A stretch of 64,000 bases of DNA from Micromonospora sp. CB01531 (GCF_001905095.1 NZ_LWLS01000105.1:62001-126000), one strand, 5' to 3'; counted from the stretch's first letter, positions 53,444-62,937 are shown. Notes: generated by a model not told the origin, from the letters alone. Numbers and translations: made by a program.

Positions 53444-54532
53444 CTAGCTGGAGATGTTCCGGACCGTGTTGTACAGGTCGGCCACCTGGTTGCCGTAGTA
53501 CGGCGAGAACATGTACTGCGGCAGGGTGTTGTACTTGAAGTCGTTGTGTCCGTTGAGGTAGCCCCAGTTGCCGTCGAACGACATCAGCCAGCCCCCGCCG
53601 GATGAACCGCCCGTCATGTAGTTCAGCATGTAGATGGTGCCGCCGCCCCCGTCGTAGGTCGGGCCGTTCTCCGCGGTGAGCACCTCACCGTTGAACGGGG
53701 ACGCGGCCGGGTAGCCGAAGGCGTAGTCGTACTGGCCGATCGGGTAGTTCCAGGCGATTCCCTGTCCGCCGAGGTAGTCGGTGATCCGCCAGCCGTTGCT
53801 GCGGGCCATCACTGCCGACCCGACGTCGTTGGCGAAGTCACCGTTGTTGTTGAACCAGGCCGTGGTCGTCCACAACTGGGTGGCGTACCAGTAGCCGTAG
53901 GGGGCCGATCCGTTGTTGTAGTTCGGGACGAAGGTCCAGTTGGTCGCCCACGCCCGGTTGCCGGTGAGGCAGTGACCCGCGGTCCACACCTCGGACTTGC
54001 CCTCGGTGTTCACGATGGTCGCCGAGCAGACGTAGTTGCCGCCGTTGAGGGTGAAGTAGACCTTGCCGGAGGTGCGGGCCACCGGGTGGCCGACCGGGTA
54101 GTTGGGGTAGTAGGCCTGCGTCGACATGTCGGGCGAGGTGACGGTGGATCCGCTGGCCTTCGGTTCGACGGCGGGCGCGGCCGGGGCCACGCTGCCGGAC
54201 GGCCCCTGCGGGCGGGTGGTGCTGGTCGCCCGCTGCCCGGCGCTTTCGCGCGCGGCGAGCGCGGACTTCACCGCGGGGATCTCGGTGTCCGGCTTGGCCG
54301 CCTTCATCCGGGTCGGGGTCCAGTACGCTGCCAGGGCCCGCTGCCGGGCGTCGGGGCCGTTACCCGTGGCGGTACGGGCCACCTCGGGGCTGAGCTGTGC
54401 GGAGCTTCCGATGACGGCGCTGTTCGGCGTGGTGAGGGTGGCCGGGGCGGCGCCTGCGGTGCCCGCCGTGACCAGCGTCGCCGCGGTCGCCACCGCGACA
54501 GCTGCCAGGCCGCGGAGCAGTCTTGTGGACAT
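53444..54532 (-). CDS. Secreted trypsin-like serine protease
   Basis: A 362-aa exported protease. A signal peptide (residues 1-29, ending AGAA) is followed by a pro-region of about 110 residues rich in Ala, Thr and Pro, then a chymotrypsin-fold domain. The triad is His187 (WTAGHC), Asp236 (ANDVGSAV) and Ser311 (TGGSSGGGW). Cys170 and Cys188 flank the His, as in S1 peptidases. ATG 54532 has AAAGG 8 bp upstream; the ORF extends to 54601 but without signal-peptide character there. An AT-rich palindrome lies in its promoter region. Confidence 0.88.
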   Translation of the reverse strand: MSTRLLRGLAAVAVATAATLVTAGTAGAAPATLTTPNSAVIGSSAQLSPEVARTATGNGPDARQRALAAYWTPTRMKAAKPDTEIPAVKSALAARESAGQRATSTTRPQGPSGSVAPAAPAVEPKASGSTVTSPDMSTQAYYPNYPVGHPVARTSGKVYFTLNGGNYVCSATIVNTEGKSEVWTAGHCLTGNRAWATNWTFVPNYNNGSAPYGYWYATQLWTTTAWFNNNGDFANDVGSAVMARSNGWRITDYLGGQGIAWNYPIGQYDYAFGYPAASPFNGEVLTAENGPTYDGGGGTIYMLNYMTGGSSGGGWLMSFDGNWGYLNGHNDFKYNTLPQYMFSPYYGNQVADLYNTVRNISS

Positions 54533-55025
54533 GTTCCCTACCTTTCGGATAGCGGGTTGGGGAGCCCAAAATACTGCCCGAGGAGCATTGACGGTCATCA
54601 CTTGAATATCAAGTAGGCAGATGAAGGAAAATGTAACGAAAGTAGCGACGCCCTCCCTTTGGCATTGACCTGCCTAGATGTATAGTGCGTATTGCCGCGT
54701 TCGCCGGAGCTCGCGGGAGAGCCGCAGCCGGGAATTGCGCGGAGATGGGTGCCGCCGGCGTGGGATACGCCGGCGGTCGTGGTGACCGTGGCACGGATGC
54801 GGACAGCGCTCGGCACAGTCAGAGATCAGCTCCACGTCGCGCCCTTGACTGTCCGGGCAACTCGTCACCCCCATGCTCGTCACCGTGGCGGCCTTCGTCC
54901 ATGTCGGACGGGCAGACTCAAGAGTCCCTCAATTTCCATGCCCGAGGTGCCTCCAGGCAGTGTGGCCAGCCTAGGTTCGGCTCACTTCGATGGAACACGG
55001 CGACGTGCATCACCAGAGGAGCACC
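54533..55025. other. Divergent intergenic region between protease and amidase operons
   Basis: No gene is seen in this 493-bp stretch. It has a relatively AT-rich part (54590-54700) that should hold the protease promoter, including a palindrome described separately. The right part (54700-55000) is GC-rich with several short dyads and no coding frame I trust. Confidence 0.5.
54600..54614 (-). promoter_or_regulatory. AT-rich palindrome in the protease promoter
   Basis: ACTTGA and TCAAGT are perfect arms around ATA. On the minus strand TTGATA within it is followed by 17 bp and AATGCT, a plausible -35/-10 pair for the protease gene. The palindrome would then be an operator overlapping the -35. 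Confidence 0.35.
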
Positions 55026-55328
55026 ATGGCCCCTACTCCGCCCACCGATGCTGAGCTGAACACCCTGATCCGAGCTCGGCTGGCCACGCTCGGTATCGAT
55101 CTCGATCAACTTCCGCCAGGAAGCGCCGCCGACCCGGAGACCGGCTCGCCGGGCCGGGATTCGGTGCTCGCCTCGCTGCGCTCGTTTCTGCGCGGCACCG
55201 TGGCGGCGCTGGCCGCGTACCAGTTGCCCGCCCCCGACGCCACGGATCCCGAGGTCGGGAGGGCGCTGTCGCAGCAACATGTGCCGATTCTGTACCCCTC
55301 GAACAGCACAGAATGGCGGAAGGCATGA
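55026..55328 (+). CDS. Small protein translationally coupled to the Tat amidase
   Basis: A 100-aa protein without signal peptide. It starts MAPTPPTDAELNTLIRARLATLGIDLDQLPP and ends with AALAAYQLPAPDATDPEVGR. I do not recognise the family. GAGGAG precedes ATG 55026. Its stop overlaps the amidase start by 4 bp (ATGA), so the two are made in fixed proportion. Small partner proteins are known for some amidase-signature enzymes (AtzG with AtzE); a like role is possible but not shown by sequence. Confidence 0.6.
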   Translation: MAPTPPTDAELNTLIRARLATLGIDLDQLPPGSAADPETGSPGRDSVLASLRSFLRGTVAALAAYQLPAPDATDPEVGRALSQQHVPILYPSNSTEWRKA

Positions 55329-56965
55329 CTGCCGAACCACTCGACCGTTCGATCGACCGCCGGGCGTTCCTGGCCCGCGCCGCCGCGCTGGCCATCGCCT
55401 CCGCGGCAGGCGCCACCGTGGCCTCGCCGTCGTTGGCGCTGGCGGTCGGCCCGCTGTCCGTCGACCCCGGAGCGGAGACCAGGAACCGGGCCCTGGACCA
55501 GCCCAACGCCTACACCCAGCCCCGGCCGGAGGCGGTCGCGGATCCGACCGAGCTGACCATCGCCGAGGCAGCCTGGCTCATCCGTGCCAACAAGCTGACC
55601 CCCGAACAGCTGGTCGAGGCGTACCTGGCCCGCATCTCCACGTACGACGGCACCTATCAGGCATTCAACCTGGTGCTCGCCGACGCGGCCACCGCGGCGG
55701 CACGCGCTGCCGTCCGCGCGCCACGACTCGGCGCGCTCCATGGCATTCCCCTGGCCATCAAGGACAACTACTACACCGAAGGCGTCCTGACGACCGCGAA
55801 CTCCTTCCTGTTCAAGGACTTCGTGCCGCCGTACGACGCGACCGCGGTGGCCCGGCTCAAGGCGGGCGGCGCGATCGTCCTCGGTAAGACGCAGATGGGT
55901 CCGCTGGCCACCACCCGGGCCACCACCCCCGCCGGCGTGATCACCACGGTGAACGCCTGGACGCCGACCAACCGCAACACCGACCCCGGCGGATCGTCCA
56001 CCGGCACCGCCACCGCGGTGGCCGGCCGGATGGCCACCTCCGGCATCGGCACCCAGACCGGTGGCTCGATCACCGCACCCTCCAACGCCCAGAACCTGAC
56101 CGGACTCAAGCCGACCATGGGCCGGGTCTCGGCGACCGGCGTCATCCCGCTCAGCTACACCCGGGACCATCCGGGCCCGCTGGCGCGCGATGCCAAGGAC
56201 GCCGCCATCATGCTGACCGCGATGGCGGGCGAGGACCCGGCGGACCCGCGCAGCCAGGGGCTGCCCGACGTGCCCGATCTCATCGACGCGGCCACCCCGG
56301 TCTACCGGAGGAACCGGGTCAGGTTGCGGTGGAACACCAGGATCGGCGTGCTGCCCGGCTTCACCAACGGCACCTCGGCCACCGCGGCGGCCCGCCAGGG
56401 GTACCTGGCCCAGCTCGCCGAGATTCCCGGGGCGACGCTGGTGGACGTGTCCCTGCCGGACGGGTGGAGCCAACTGACCGGCAGCACCTTCAACAACATA
56501 CGGCTGCCGGAGCGCAGCGAGCCGTTCATGCCGTACCTGCGGACAGACCTGCGCGGTTTCGGCGTGTCGGTGACCAGTTGGCTGCAGGGAGCGTTGCTGG
56601 GTGGCAACGAGTTCCTCACCGGCCAGCGGGCCAAACTGCTGCTGATGGAACGGGTGCTCAACGACCTGTTCGACGTGTGCGACGTGGTGGTGCAGACCGA
56701 CCCGGTGCCCTTCGACATCCTGGGCCTGCCGGAGATCGCCTTCCCGATCGGGTTCACCGCCGCGGGCGTACCGATCGGCACCATCCTCGGTGGACTGCCG
56801 TACGCCGAGGACCGGCTGTTGTCGGTGGTGGCCGCCTACCAGGCGACGACGGACTGGCATCTGCGGCGGCCCGCCGACCCGCCCGCGACGGCCAGGATGC
56901 GCGCTGAAGCTCCTGCGGAGGCGCTTCGGCTGACGGCTGAACAGGTCGCCGAGCTCACCCAGTAG
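55325..56965 (+). CDS. Tat-exported amidase-signature hydrolase
   Basis: A 546-aa amidase. A twin-arginine signal (DRRAFLARAA, residues 11-20, then a hydrophobic core) sends the folded enzyme out of the cell. The Ser-cisSer-Lys triad is Lys146 (LAIKDNYY), Ser224 (PGGSSTGTA) and nucleophile Ser248 (GTQTGGSIT). It cleaves an amide of unknown identity outside the membrane; exported members are less common than cytoplasmic ones. ATG 55325 overlaps the preceding 100-aa gene. The ORF extends 4 codons upstream, but the coupled start is preferred. A strong hairpin follows. Confidence 0.9.
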   Translation: MTAEPLDRSIDRRAFLARAAALAIASAAGATVASPSLALAVGPLSVDPGAETRNRALDQPNAYTQPRPEAVADPTELTIAEAAWLIRANKLTPEQLVEAYLARISTYDGTYQAFNLVLADAATAAARAAVRAPRLGALHGIPLAIKDNYYTEGVLTTANSFLFKDFVPPYDATAVARLKAGGAIVLGKTQMGPLATTRATTPAGVITTVNAWTPTNRNTDPGGSSTGTATAVAGRMATSGIGTQTGGSITAPSNAQNLTGLKPTMGRVSATGVIPLSYTRDHPGPLARDAKDAAIMLTAMAGEDPADPRSQGLPDVPDLIDAATPVYRRNRVRLRWNTRIGVLPGFTNGTSATAAARQGYLAQLAEIPGATLVDVSLPDGWSQLTGSTFNNIRLPERSEPFMPYLRTDLRGFGVSVTSWLQGALLGGNEFLTGQRAKLLLMERVLNDLFDVCDVVVQTDPVPFDILGLPEIAFPIGFTAAGVPIGTILGGLPYAEDRLLSVVAAYQATTDWHLRRPADPPATARMRAEAPAEALRLTAEQVAELTQ

Positions 56966-56969
56966 CCCA

Positions 56970-57003
56970 GACGGAGGGCGGGAAAGTGTTCCCGCCCTCC
57001 GTC
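56970..57003 (+). terminator. Perfect 15-bp hairpin terminator after the amidase gene
   Basis: GACGGAGGGCGGGAA (56970-56984) and TTCCCGCCCTCCGTC (56989-57003) are exact complements with a 4-nt loop (AGTG), 5 bp after the stop codon. No U tract. Confidence 0.88.
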
Positions 57004-57324
57004 ATTGTCGACGGGTCGCGGGGCGAATATGTGTGCGGTCGTTGAGGAAACCTCGACCGCAATTCTGCCGTGCCATTGAAACGTCCGGCTTCGTTCAATA
57101 CCTCACCTGCTGACGAGCCGGATCGCGGACGCGACGCCGATCACTCCGGACCAGGCTGTCCGGGCCGGGTTCGGCAACATCAGCAAGGCTCAAGATTTGC
57201 TCAATTGCCGCCGAGAGCGTTCCTGAAATTGATCGAAGCCTGTTGAATCGATCTCATCCGATCTGGCGCGGCCGCCCCTGTCGGTCCCTTTTCCGTCGTG
57301 CAATGTGCTGTGAAGGGGTGTCAG
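57004..57324. other. Promoter region of the M14 carboxypeptidase gene
   Basis: No gene is seen here. The sequence is less GC-rich around 57030-57110 and 57190-57260 than the neighbouring genes, as expected for a promoter and leader, but I find no convincing -35/-10 pair or operator. Confidence 0.4.
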
Positions 57325-59913
57325 GTGAAACGAAGACTGTCTCGGACCGCGGTGCCACTCGCCTGCGTACTGACGTTGATCGGTACGCCGGTGCTGACGT
57401 CGGGAACCGTCGCCACCGCAGGAGACCGGGTACCCAAGCCGGAGTCCGTGATCGGCTGGGTTCCCTGCGCGGACTACAAGCTGGCCACGTACGAGCAGAT
57501 CGCCGACTACTACCGCGCGCTGGACAAGGCCAGCGACCGGATGAAGCTGGTCGAGATCGGCAAGACCAGCGAGGGCCGGCCGCAACTGATGGCCATCGTC
57601 TCCTCGGAGAAGAACCTCAAGGACAAGGACCTCGAGCGCTACCGGAAGACCTCGGTACAGCTGTCCCAAGGCGACGCGCTCTCCGCACCGGAGGCGCGTG
57701 ACCTGGCGAAGAACGGCAAGACCATCGCCTGGGTCGACTTCGGCATCCACTCCACCGAGGTGGCCGGTCACCAGACCGCCCCGCAGTTCGCCTACGACCT
57801 GGTGACCAGCGAGACGCCCGAGGCGCGCGCGATCCGCGACAACGTCATCACCCTGCTCGTGCCGAACGTCAACCCGGACGGTGGGACCAAGGTCGCCGAG
57901 TGGTACCGCCAGAACCTCGGTGGCCCCTACCAGGACGCCGGCTATCCGGAGCTTTACCAGAAGTACGCCGGGCACGACAACAACCGTGACTGGTACATGT
58001 TCAACCTGCAGGAGACCCAGAACGTCGGGCGCCAGCTGTTCCACGAGTGGATCCCGCAGGTCATGCACAACGTGCACCAGACGGCGGTCTTCCCGGCGCG
58101 AATCAGCATCCCGCCGTACGAGGACCCGCTGAACCCGAACATCCACCCCCAGGTGGTCCGCGGCGTCAACCTCGTCGGCGACGCGATGGGGCAGCGGTTG
58201 GAACGGGAGGACAAGGGCGGTGCGCTGGCGCGCCAGTCGTACGACATCTGGTGGAACGGCGGCGCGCGGACCGCGCCGTACTACCACAACCAGATCGGCA
58301 TCCTGACCGAGACGGCGCACGCCTCGGCGACGCCCCGGGTGTACGACCCCGCGACGTTCCCGAAGACCTTCGCGGACGGCACCTCGACCAGCGAGCCGTC
58401 GGTGTTCTACCCCAGCCCGTGGAAGGGCGGCGAGTGGCACCTCTCGCAGAGCTGCGACTACATCAAGACGGCCTCGTGGGCGATGCTGCGCGTGGCCAGC
58501 GACGACCGGGAGTCCCTGCTCTACGGGGCGTCGCAGATGGCCCGGGACGGCGCGCGTGACGGCGCCCGCACGACCTACGTCATCCCGGCCGACCAGGCCG
58601 ACTTCCCGACCGCCACGAAGCTGGTGGACAAGCTGCGGTGGAACAACATCCGGGTCGAGCAGGCGGTGAGCTCGTTCACCGTGGGCAACCGCACCTACCC
58701 GGCCGGCAGCTACCTCGTCCGGGAGGCCCAGCCCTACCGGGCGGCGGTCCTGGACCTGCTCAACGCGCAGAAGTACCCGGACCGTCGACTCTACCCCGGC
58801 GGTCCGCTGGAGCCGCCGTACGACATCACCGGTTACACCCTGTCGTTCCAGATGGGCGTCACCGTCGACAAGCTCGACCAGCCGGTCCCGGCGACCACCC
58901 GCCAGGTCGACTGGCCGGCCGTGCCGGCCGGGGTGGTGGCGGGCGCACCGAAGTACGCGTACGCCCTCGACGCCCGCGTCAACGACAGCTCGGCCGCGGT
59001 GAACTCGCTGCTCGCGGCGGGGGAGAAGGTCTCCCGGAGCGGCGGCGAGGCGACCACCCGAACCGGCACCCTGCCGGCCGGGACCTTCCTGGTCACGCCC
59101 GCGGCAGGCACGGACGAGCGGGTAACGTCGCTCGCCACCCGGCTCGGGCTCAGCATCGCGGCGGTGGACGTGAAACCGGCGAAGGTGACCACCCTCGCCG
59201 CACCACGGATCGGCCTGTACGACGGGTTCAACAACTACGACGAGGGTTGGACCCGGCTGATCCTCGACCAGTTCGGCTTCCGCTACGAGAAGCTGACGAA
59301 CGCGGCGGTTCGGGCCGGTGACCTGCGGGCGAAGTACGACACGATCGTGCTGCCCGACGCCACGTACAACTCGATGCGCAACGGCCGGGCGGCGGGATCG
59401 CTGCCGCCGGAGTACACCGGCGGGATGACCGACGCGGGCGTGGCCAAGCTCAAGGCGTTCGTCGAGGCGGGCGGCACGCTGGTGACCCTGAACAAGGCGG
59501 CCCAGCTGCCGATCAAGGCGTTCGGGGTCCCGGTCAAGGACGTCACCGAAGGGGTGGCCGACACCCGGTACAACATCCCGGGATCGGTGCTGAACCTCAA
59601 CGTCGACGCCACCGACCCGGTCGGCGCCGGGTTTGGCTTGACCGCGTCGGTGTTCGTCGCCAACGGCCCCGCGTTCGAGGTCGAGCAGGGAGCCACGGGC
59701 GTCACGGTGGCGGCCAGTTGGCCGAAGACGAACCTGCTGAAGAGCGGTTTCCTCCTCGGTGACGACGTCATCGGCGGGAAGGGCGCCGTGGTCACGGCCA
59801 AGGTGGGCGACGGACAGGTCGTGATGATCGGCTTCAAGCCGCAGCACCGGGCCCAGTCGCACGGCACCTACCGCCTGCTGTTCAACGCGATGTACCTCGG
59901 GGGTCAGGGCTGA
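57325..59913 (+). CDS. Secreted M14-family zinc carboxypeptidase
   Basis: An 862-aa exported metallopeptidase. A signal peptide covers residues 1-32. The M14 domain (55-400) shows zinc ligands His142 and Glu145 (HSTEVAG) and a downstream His (His251 in MHNVHQ), plus the substrate-binding NVNPDG and HDNNRDWY motifs. The C-terminal half (about 560-862) looks like a class I glutamine-amidotransferase-like fold (IGLYDGFNNYDEGW, KAFVEAGGTLVTLNKAAQL) found in large exported carboxypeptidases. It probably trims extracellular peptides. GTG 57325 fits the signal peptide; an in-frame GTG at 57298 is possible. Confidence 0.9.
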   Translation: MKRRLSRTAVPLACVLTLIGTPVLTSGTVATAGDRVPKPESVIGWVPCADYKLATYEQIADYYRALDKASDRMKLVEIGKTSEGRPQLMAIVSSEKNLKDKDLERYRKTSVQLSQGDALSAPEARDLAKNGKTIAWVDFGIHSTEVAGHQTAPQFAYDLVTSETPEARAIRDNVITLLVPNVNPDGGTKVAEWYRQNLGGPYQDAGYPELYQKYAGHDNNRDWYMFNLQETQNVGRQLFHEWIPQVMHNVHQTAVFPARISIPPYEDPLNPNIHPQVVRGVNLVGDAMGQRLEREDKGGALARQSYDIWWNGGARTAPYYHNQIGILTETAHASATPRVYDPATFPKTFADGTSTSEPSVFYPSPWKGGEWHLSQSCDYIKTASWAMLRVASDDRESLLYGASQMARDGARDGARTTYVIPADQADFPTATKLVDKLRWNNIRVEQAVSSFTVGNRTYPAGSYLVREAQPYRAAVLDLLNAQKYPDRRLYPGGPLEPPYDITGYTLSFQMGVTVDKLDQPVPATTRQVDWPAVPAGVVAGAPKYAYALDARVNDSSAAVNSLLAAGEKVSRSGGEATTRTGTLPAGTFLVTPAAGTDERVTSLATRLGLSIAAVDVKPAKVTTLAAPRIGLYDGFNNYDEGWTRLILDQFGFRYEKLTNAAVRAGDLRAKYDTIVLPDATYNSMRNGRAAGSLPPEYTGGMTDAGVAKLKAFVEAGGTLVTLNKAAQLPIKAFGVPVKDVTEGVADTRYNIPGSVLNLNVDATDPVGAGFGLTASVFVANGPAFEVEQGATGVTVAASWPKTNLLKSGFLLGDDVIGGKGAVVTAKVGDGQVVMIGFKPQHRAQSHGTYRLLFNAMYLGGQG

Positions 59914-59928
59914 CCTGACCTCGGTCCT

Positions 59929-59960
59929 GGTGGCCGGGCGCGCTGACGCGCCCGGCCACC
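59929..59960. terminator. Perfect 14-bp bidirectional terminator
   Basis: GGTGGCCGGGCGCG (59929-59942) and CGCGCCCGGCCACC (59947-59960) pair exactly around CTGA, between the convergent carboxypeptidase and methyltransferase genes. Confidence 0.85.
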
Positions 59961-59983
59961 ACCGGGACCGCCGGCAGGAGCTC

Positions 59984-60418
59984 TCACGACCGCGGGATGG
60001 GAATCTCGCGAAGCGGGTCGCCGCCGTCGACGAAGAGGCGGGCGTCGGCCCTGGTCGCCACGGCGATCCGCGGCAACACCCGTTGACCCGCCTGGGGATG
60101 TCGCCCGTCGGGGGCACCGACGCGGACGGCGAACACGATGTCGAACGGTTCTTCGCCGTCGTGCAGGACGAAATCCTCGGCCGCGACCTGGCAGACACTC
60201 ATGCGGCCGGAGGCGATCTCGGGCGCCGCACCGGCCTCCGCCTGTGCGATGGCGCGGGCGGATCGGTCGATGGCCAGGATGTGGCCGGTGGTGAGCCGGG
60301 CTGCCACGGCTCGTGCGGCGGCCCCGGGGCCGCACCCGACCTCCAGGACGCGGGAGTGCGGCTGGAGGGGAAGGGCGTTCACGATCGCGGCGAGGCGGGG
60401 CGACAGCGATGCCGGCAC
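59984..60418 (-). CDS. Small class I SAM-dependent methyltransferase
   Basis: A 144-aa methyltransferase with SAM motif I RVLEVGCGPGAAARAVA, the motif II acidic residue in ILAIDRSARAI, and a VAAEDFVL segment. It is short for the fold (usual about 200), with the late beta strands reduced, though strand 4 (FDIVFAVRVG) is present. The substrate is unknown. ATG 60418 has GGAGGTGCC upstream. It lies 104 bp downstream of the luciferase-like oxidoreductase gene on the same strand. Confidence 0.78.
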   Translation of the reverse strand: MPASLSPRLAAIVNALPLQPHSRVLEVGCGPGAAARAVAARLTTGHILAIDRSARAIAQAEAGAAPEIASGRMSVCQVAAEDFVLHDGEEPFDIVFAVRVGAPDGRHPQAGQRVLPRIAVATRADARLFVDGGDPLREIPIPRS

Positions 60419-60521
60419 CTCCGAAAGGATAGGTGACGATCGGCCTCGACGTCGGGGCCCACGCGAGGCGGGTCGCCACGGGTCGTCAGCGTTGGTTCGC
60501 CGCTGATCGGCCAGGGGTAGC

Positions 60522-61394
60522 TCAGGGGAGTTCGGCCAGCAGCGTCGCGACCTGCTGCTTGGCCAGCTGCTGCGCGAACTCGACCGGGTGGCGGTCGGGC
60601 ATCGTCTGCACCTCCGTCACGCCGAGCGCGGCGTACTCGGCCACCTCGGCCACGAACGCGTCGACGTCGGCCAGGGGAGGCCGCATGACCAGCACGGTCT
60701 TCTCGATGCTGTCGTAGTCCCGGCCCTCGGCGGCGCAGTGTTGCCGCAGGACGTCGAGCTTGTGTGCGACCTGGGCGGTGCTCTCGCCGAACAGGTTGCA
60801 GGCGTCGGCGTAGCGGGCCACGAGCCGCAGGGTCTTCTTTTCGCCACCTCCACCGATCATGATCGGGGGGTGGGGCCGGCTGATCGGCGCCGGCACGCAC
60901 AGCGTCTCGGCCAGCTGGTAGTGCTTGCCGTCGAACGGGCCGTTGTTGGCGCTCCACATCTGCCGGCAGATCTGCAACGTCTCCTCGAGCCGTTCGAAGC
61001 GCTCGCCGACCGGGACGACCGGTACGCCGAGGCCGCGCTGCTCGCGTTCGTACCACGACGCGCCGATGCCGAGCTGGGCGCGCCCGCCGGAGAGCACGTC
61101 CAGAGTGGTGACAATCTTGGCGAGCAGGCCCGGGTGGCGGTACATCACTCCGGTGACGAGGACGCCGAGTGTCATCCGTTCCGTCTTCGCGGCCACGTAG
61201 CCCAGGGTTGTGTAGGCCTCGAGCATCGGCTCGTCGGCCGACGTCGTGAACTCCATCTGGAAGTAGTGGTCCATGACCGTGAATGTCGAGACGCCGGCCT
61301 GCTCCGCGATCCTTGCGGTCTCCGCCAGGGCCGGGGCGATCTCGGCCGGGTCGGCGGGCGTGGAGAAGTTCCAGTAGTGCAGGCCAAGCCTCAT
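60522..61394 (-). CDS. Luciferase-like (LLM-class) oxidoreductase, probably F420-dependent
   Basis: A 290-aa TIM-barrel oxidoreductase. Typical segments are MRLGLHYWNFSTPADPAEIAPAL, GVSTFTVMDHYFQ, LGVLVTGVMYRHPGLLAKIVTTLDVLSGGRAQLGIGASWYEREQ and PIMIGGGGEKKTLRLVARYADACN. In actinomycetes such proteins mostly use F420 rather than FMN. The substrate is unknown. ATG 61394 has GGAGGAATG upstream. It diverges from the aminotransferase gene. Confidence 0.88.
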   Translation of the reverse strand: MRLGLHYWNFSTPADPAEIAPALAETARIAEQAGVSTFTVMDHYFQMEFTTSADEPMLEAYTTLGYVAAKTERMTLGVLVTGVMYRHPGLLAKIVTTLDVLSGGRAQLGIGASWYEREQRGLGVPVVPVGERFERLEETLQICRQMWSANNGPFDGKHYQLAETLCVPAPISRPHPPIMIGGGGEKKTLRLVARYADACNLFGESTAQVAHKLDVLRQHCAAEGRDYDSIEKTVLVMRPPLADVDAFVAEVAEYAALGVTEVQTMPDRHPVEFAQQLAKQQVATLLAELP

Positions 61395-61560
61395 GCCTCA
61401 TTCCTCCAGTTCCTGGCGGCTCCTCCCATCATGCCGGGTGCGCGGCCGGTCCTCCGCTCATCCCGCGGACGGAAGGGAACGTTGGGCTGCCCGGCGCGAG
61501 AGGAGGGAATCAGTCGCACAGCTACTGGTTCGATGAGCACTTCGTTGGTAACCTCGCCCG

Positions 61561-62937
61561 ATGTCGACGGATTTCGTAGCTGACGGGATTGACCGCGCGC
61601 GTCTCAACAGGCTCCTTGAGCGGGAGCGGGCCGAGTTCGTCGACCGGCACCCCCGGTCGGCCGCCGCGTACGCCCGGGCCGAGCACCTGTTCGGCAAGGT
61701 GCCGATGACCTGGATGAACAAGAACGCCGCCGGCTTCCCCGTGTACGTGGACCGGGCCCGCGGGGCCCGACTCACCGACATCGACGGAAACGACTACGTT
61801 GACTTCTGTCTCGGCGACACCGGCGCGATGGCCGGACATTCCCCGGACCCGGTCGTCGCCGCGGTCACCCGTCGACTGGCCGAGCTCGGCGGAGCGAGCA
61901 CCATGCTGCCCACCGAGGAGGCGGCGACGGTCGGGGCCGAGCTGAGCCGACGCTTCGGGCTGCCCGCCTGGAGCTTCACCCTGACCGCCACCGACGCCAA
62001 CCGGTGGGCGATCCGGCTGCTGCGCGCCGTCACCGGCCGACCCCGCATCCTGGTCAACAGCTACTGCTACCACGGCTCGGTGGACGAATCACTGATCGTG
62101 GTCGGGCCGGACGGGCGATCGCGCAGCCGCGAGGGCAACGTCGGCGCCCCCTGCGACGTGACCGTGACCAGCCGGGTCGCCGAATTCAACGACCTCGACG
62201 GCCTGGCCCGCGAACTCGCACACGGCGACGTCGCCGCGGTGCTGATGGAGCCGGCGCTGACCAACATCGGCATCGTGCTGCCCGAGCCCGGTTATCTCGA
62301 TGGGGTTCGCGCGCTCACCCGGCAGCACGGCACCTACCTCATCAACGACGAGACGCACACCTTCTCTGCCGGGCCGGGCGGCGCGACAGCCGCCTGGGGG
62401 CTGACGCCGGACGTGGTCACGATCGGCAAGGCCATCGGTGGCGGCGTCCCGGTCGGCGCGTACGGCCTGTCCGCCGAGTTGGCCGCCGCGTTGACCGGCC
62501 GGGCGGACCTGGACCTGGTGGACATGGGCGGTGTCGGGGGCACCCTCGCCGGCAACCCGGTGTCGATCGCGGCCACCCGAGCCACCCTGCAGGAGGTACT
62601 CACCGACGACGCGTTCGCCGGCATGATCGACGTGGCGACCGTTTTCGCCGAGGGCATTCGCAAGATCATCGAAGGGCACGCGCTGCCCTGGTCGGTGAGC
62701 CAACTCGGCGCGCGGGTGGAGTACCGCTTCGCCGCGCCGGCTCCCCGCACCGGCACCGAGTCAGCGGCCTGCGCCGATCCCAACCTGGAGGACTACCTGC
62801 ACGTCTACCTGATCAACCGGGGCGTCCTCCTGACCCCGTTCCACAACATGGCGCTGATGTGCCCGCAGACCACCGTCGAGGACGTCGCCCGGCACCACGA
62901 GGTCTTCGCCGACGCACTCGCCGAGCTGCTGGCCTGA
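61561..62937 (+). CDS. Class III PLP-dependent aminotransferase, GSA-aminomutase-like
   Basis: A 458-aa fold-type I PLP enzyme. The Schiff-base lysine is Lys290 in VVTIGKAIGGGVPVGAYG; the cofactor-ring aspartate lies in NDETHTF (262-268). YCYHGSVDES and LAGNPVSIAATRATL are as in glutamate-1-semialdehyde aminomutase-like transaminases. It lies outside any haem cluster, so a transaminase acting on a metabolite is more likely than HemL. It is alone, with an NTF2-like gene 114 bp downstream. A hairpin overlaps its stop codon. Confidence 0.88.
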   Translation: MSTDFVADGIDRARLNRLLERERAEFVDRHPRSAAAYARAEHLFGKVPMTWMNKNAAGFPVYVDRARGARLTDIDGNDYVDFCLGDTGAMAGHSPDPVVAAVTRRLAELGGASTMLPTEEAATVGAELSRRFGLPAWSFTLTATDANRWAIRLLRAVTGRPRILVNSYCYHGSVDESLIVVGPDGRSRSREGNVGAPCDVTVTSRVAEFNDLDGLARELAHGDVAAVLMEPALTNIGIVLPEPGYLDGVRALTRQHGTYLINDETHTFSAGPGGATAAWGLTPDVVTIGKAIGGGVPVGAYGLSAELAAALTGRADLDLVDMGGVGGTLAGNPVSIAATRATLQEVLTDDAFAGMIDVATVFAEGIRKIIEGHALPWSVSQLGARVEYRFAAPAPRTGTESAACADPNLEDYLHVYLINRGVLLTPFHNMALMCPQTTVEDVARHHEVFADALAELLA

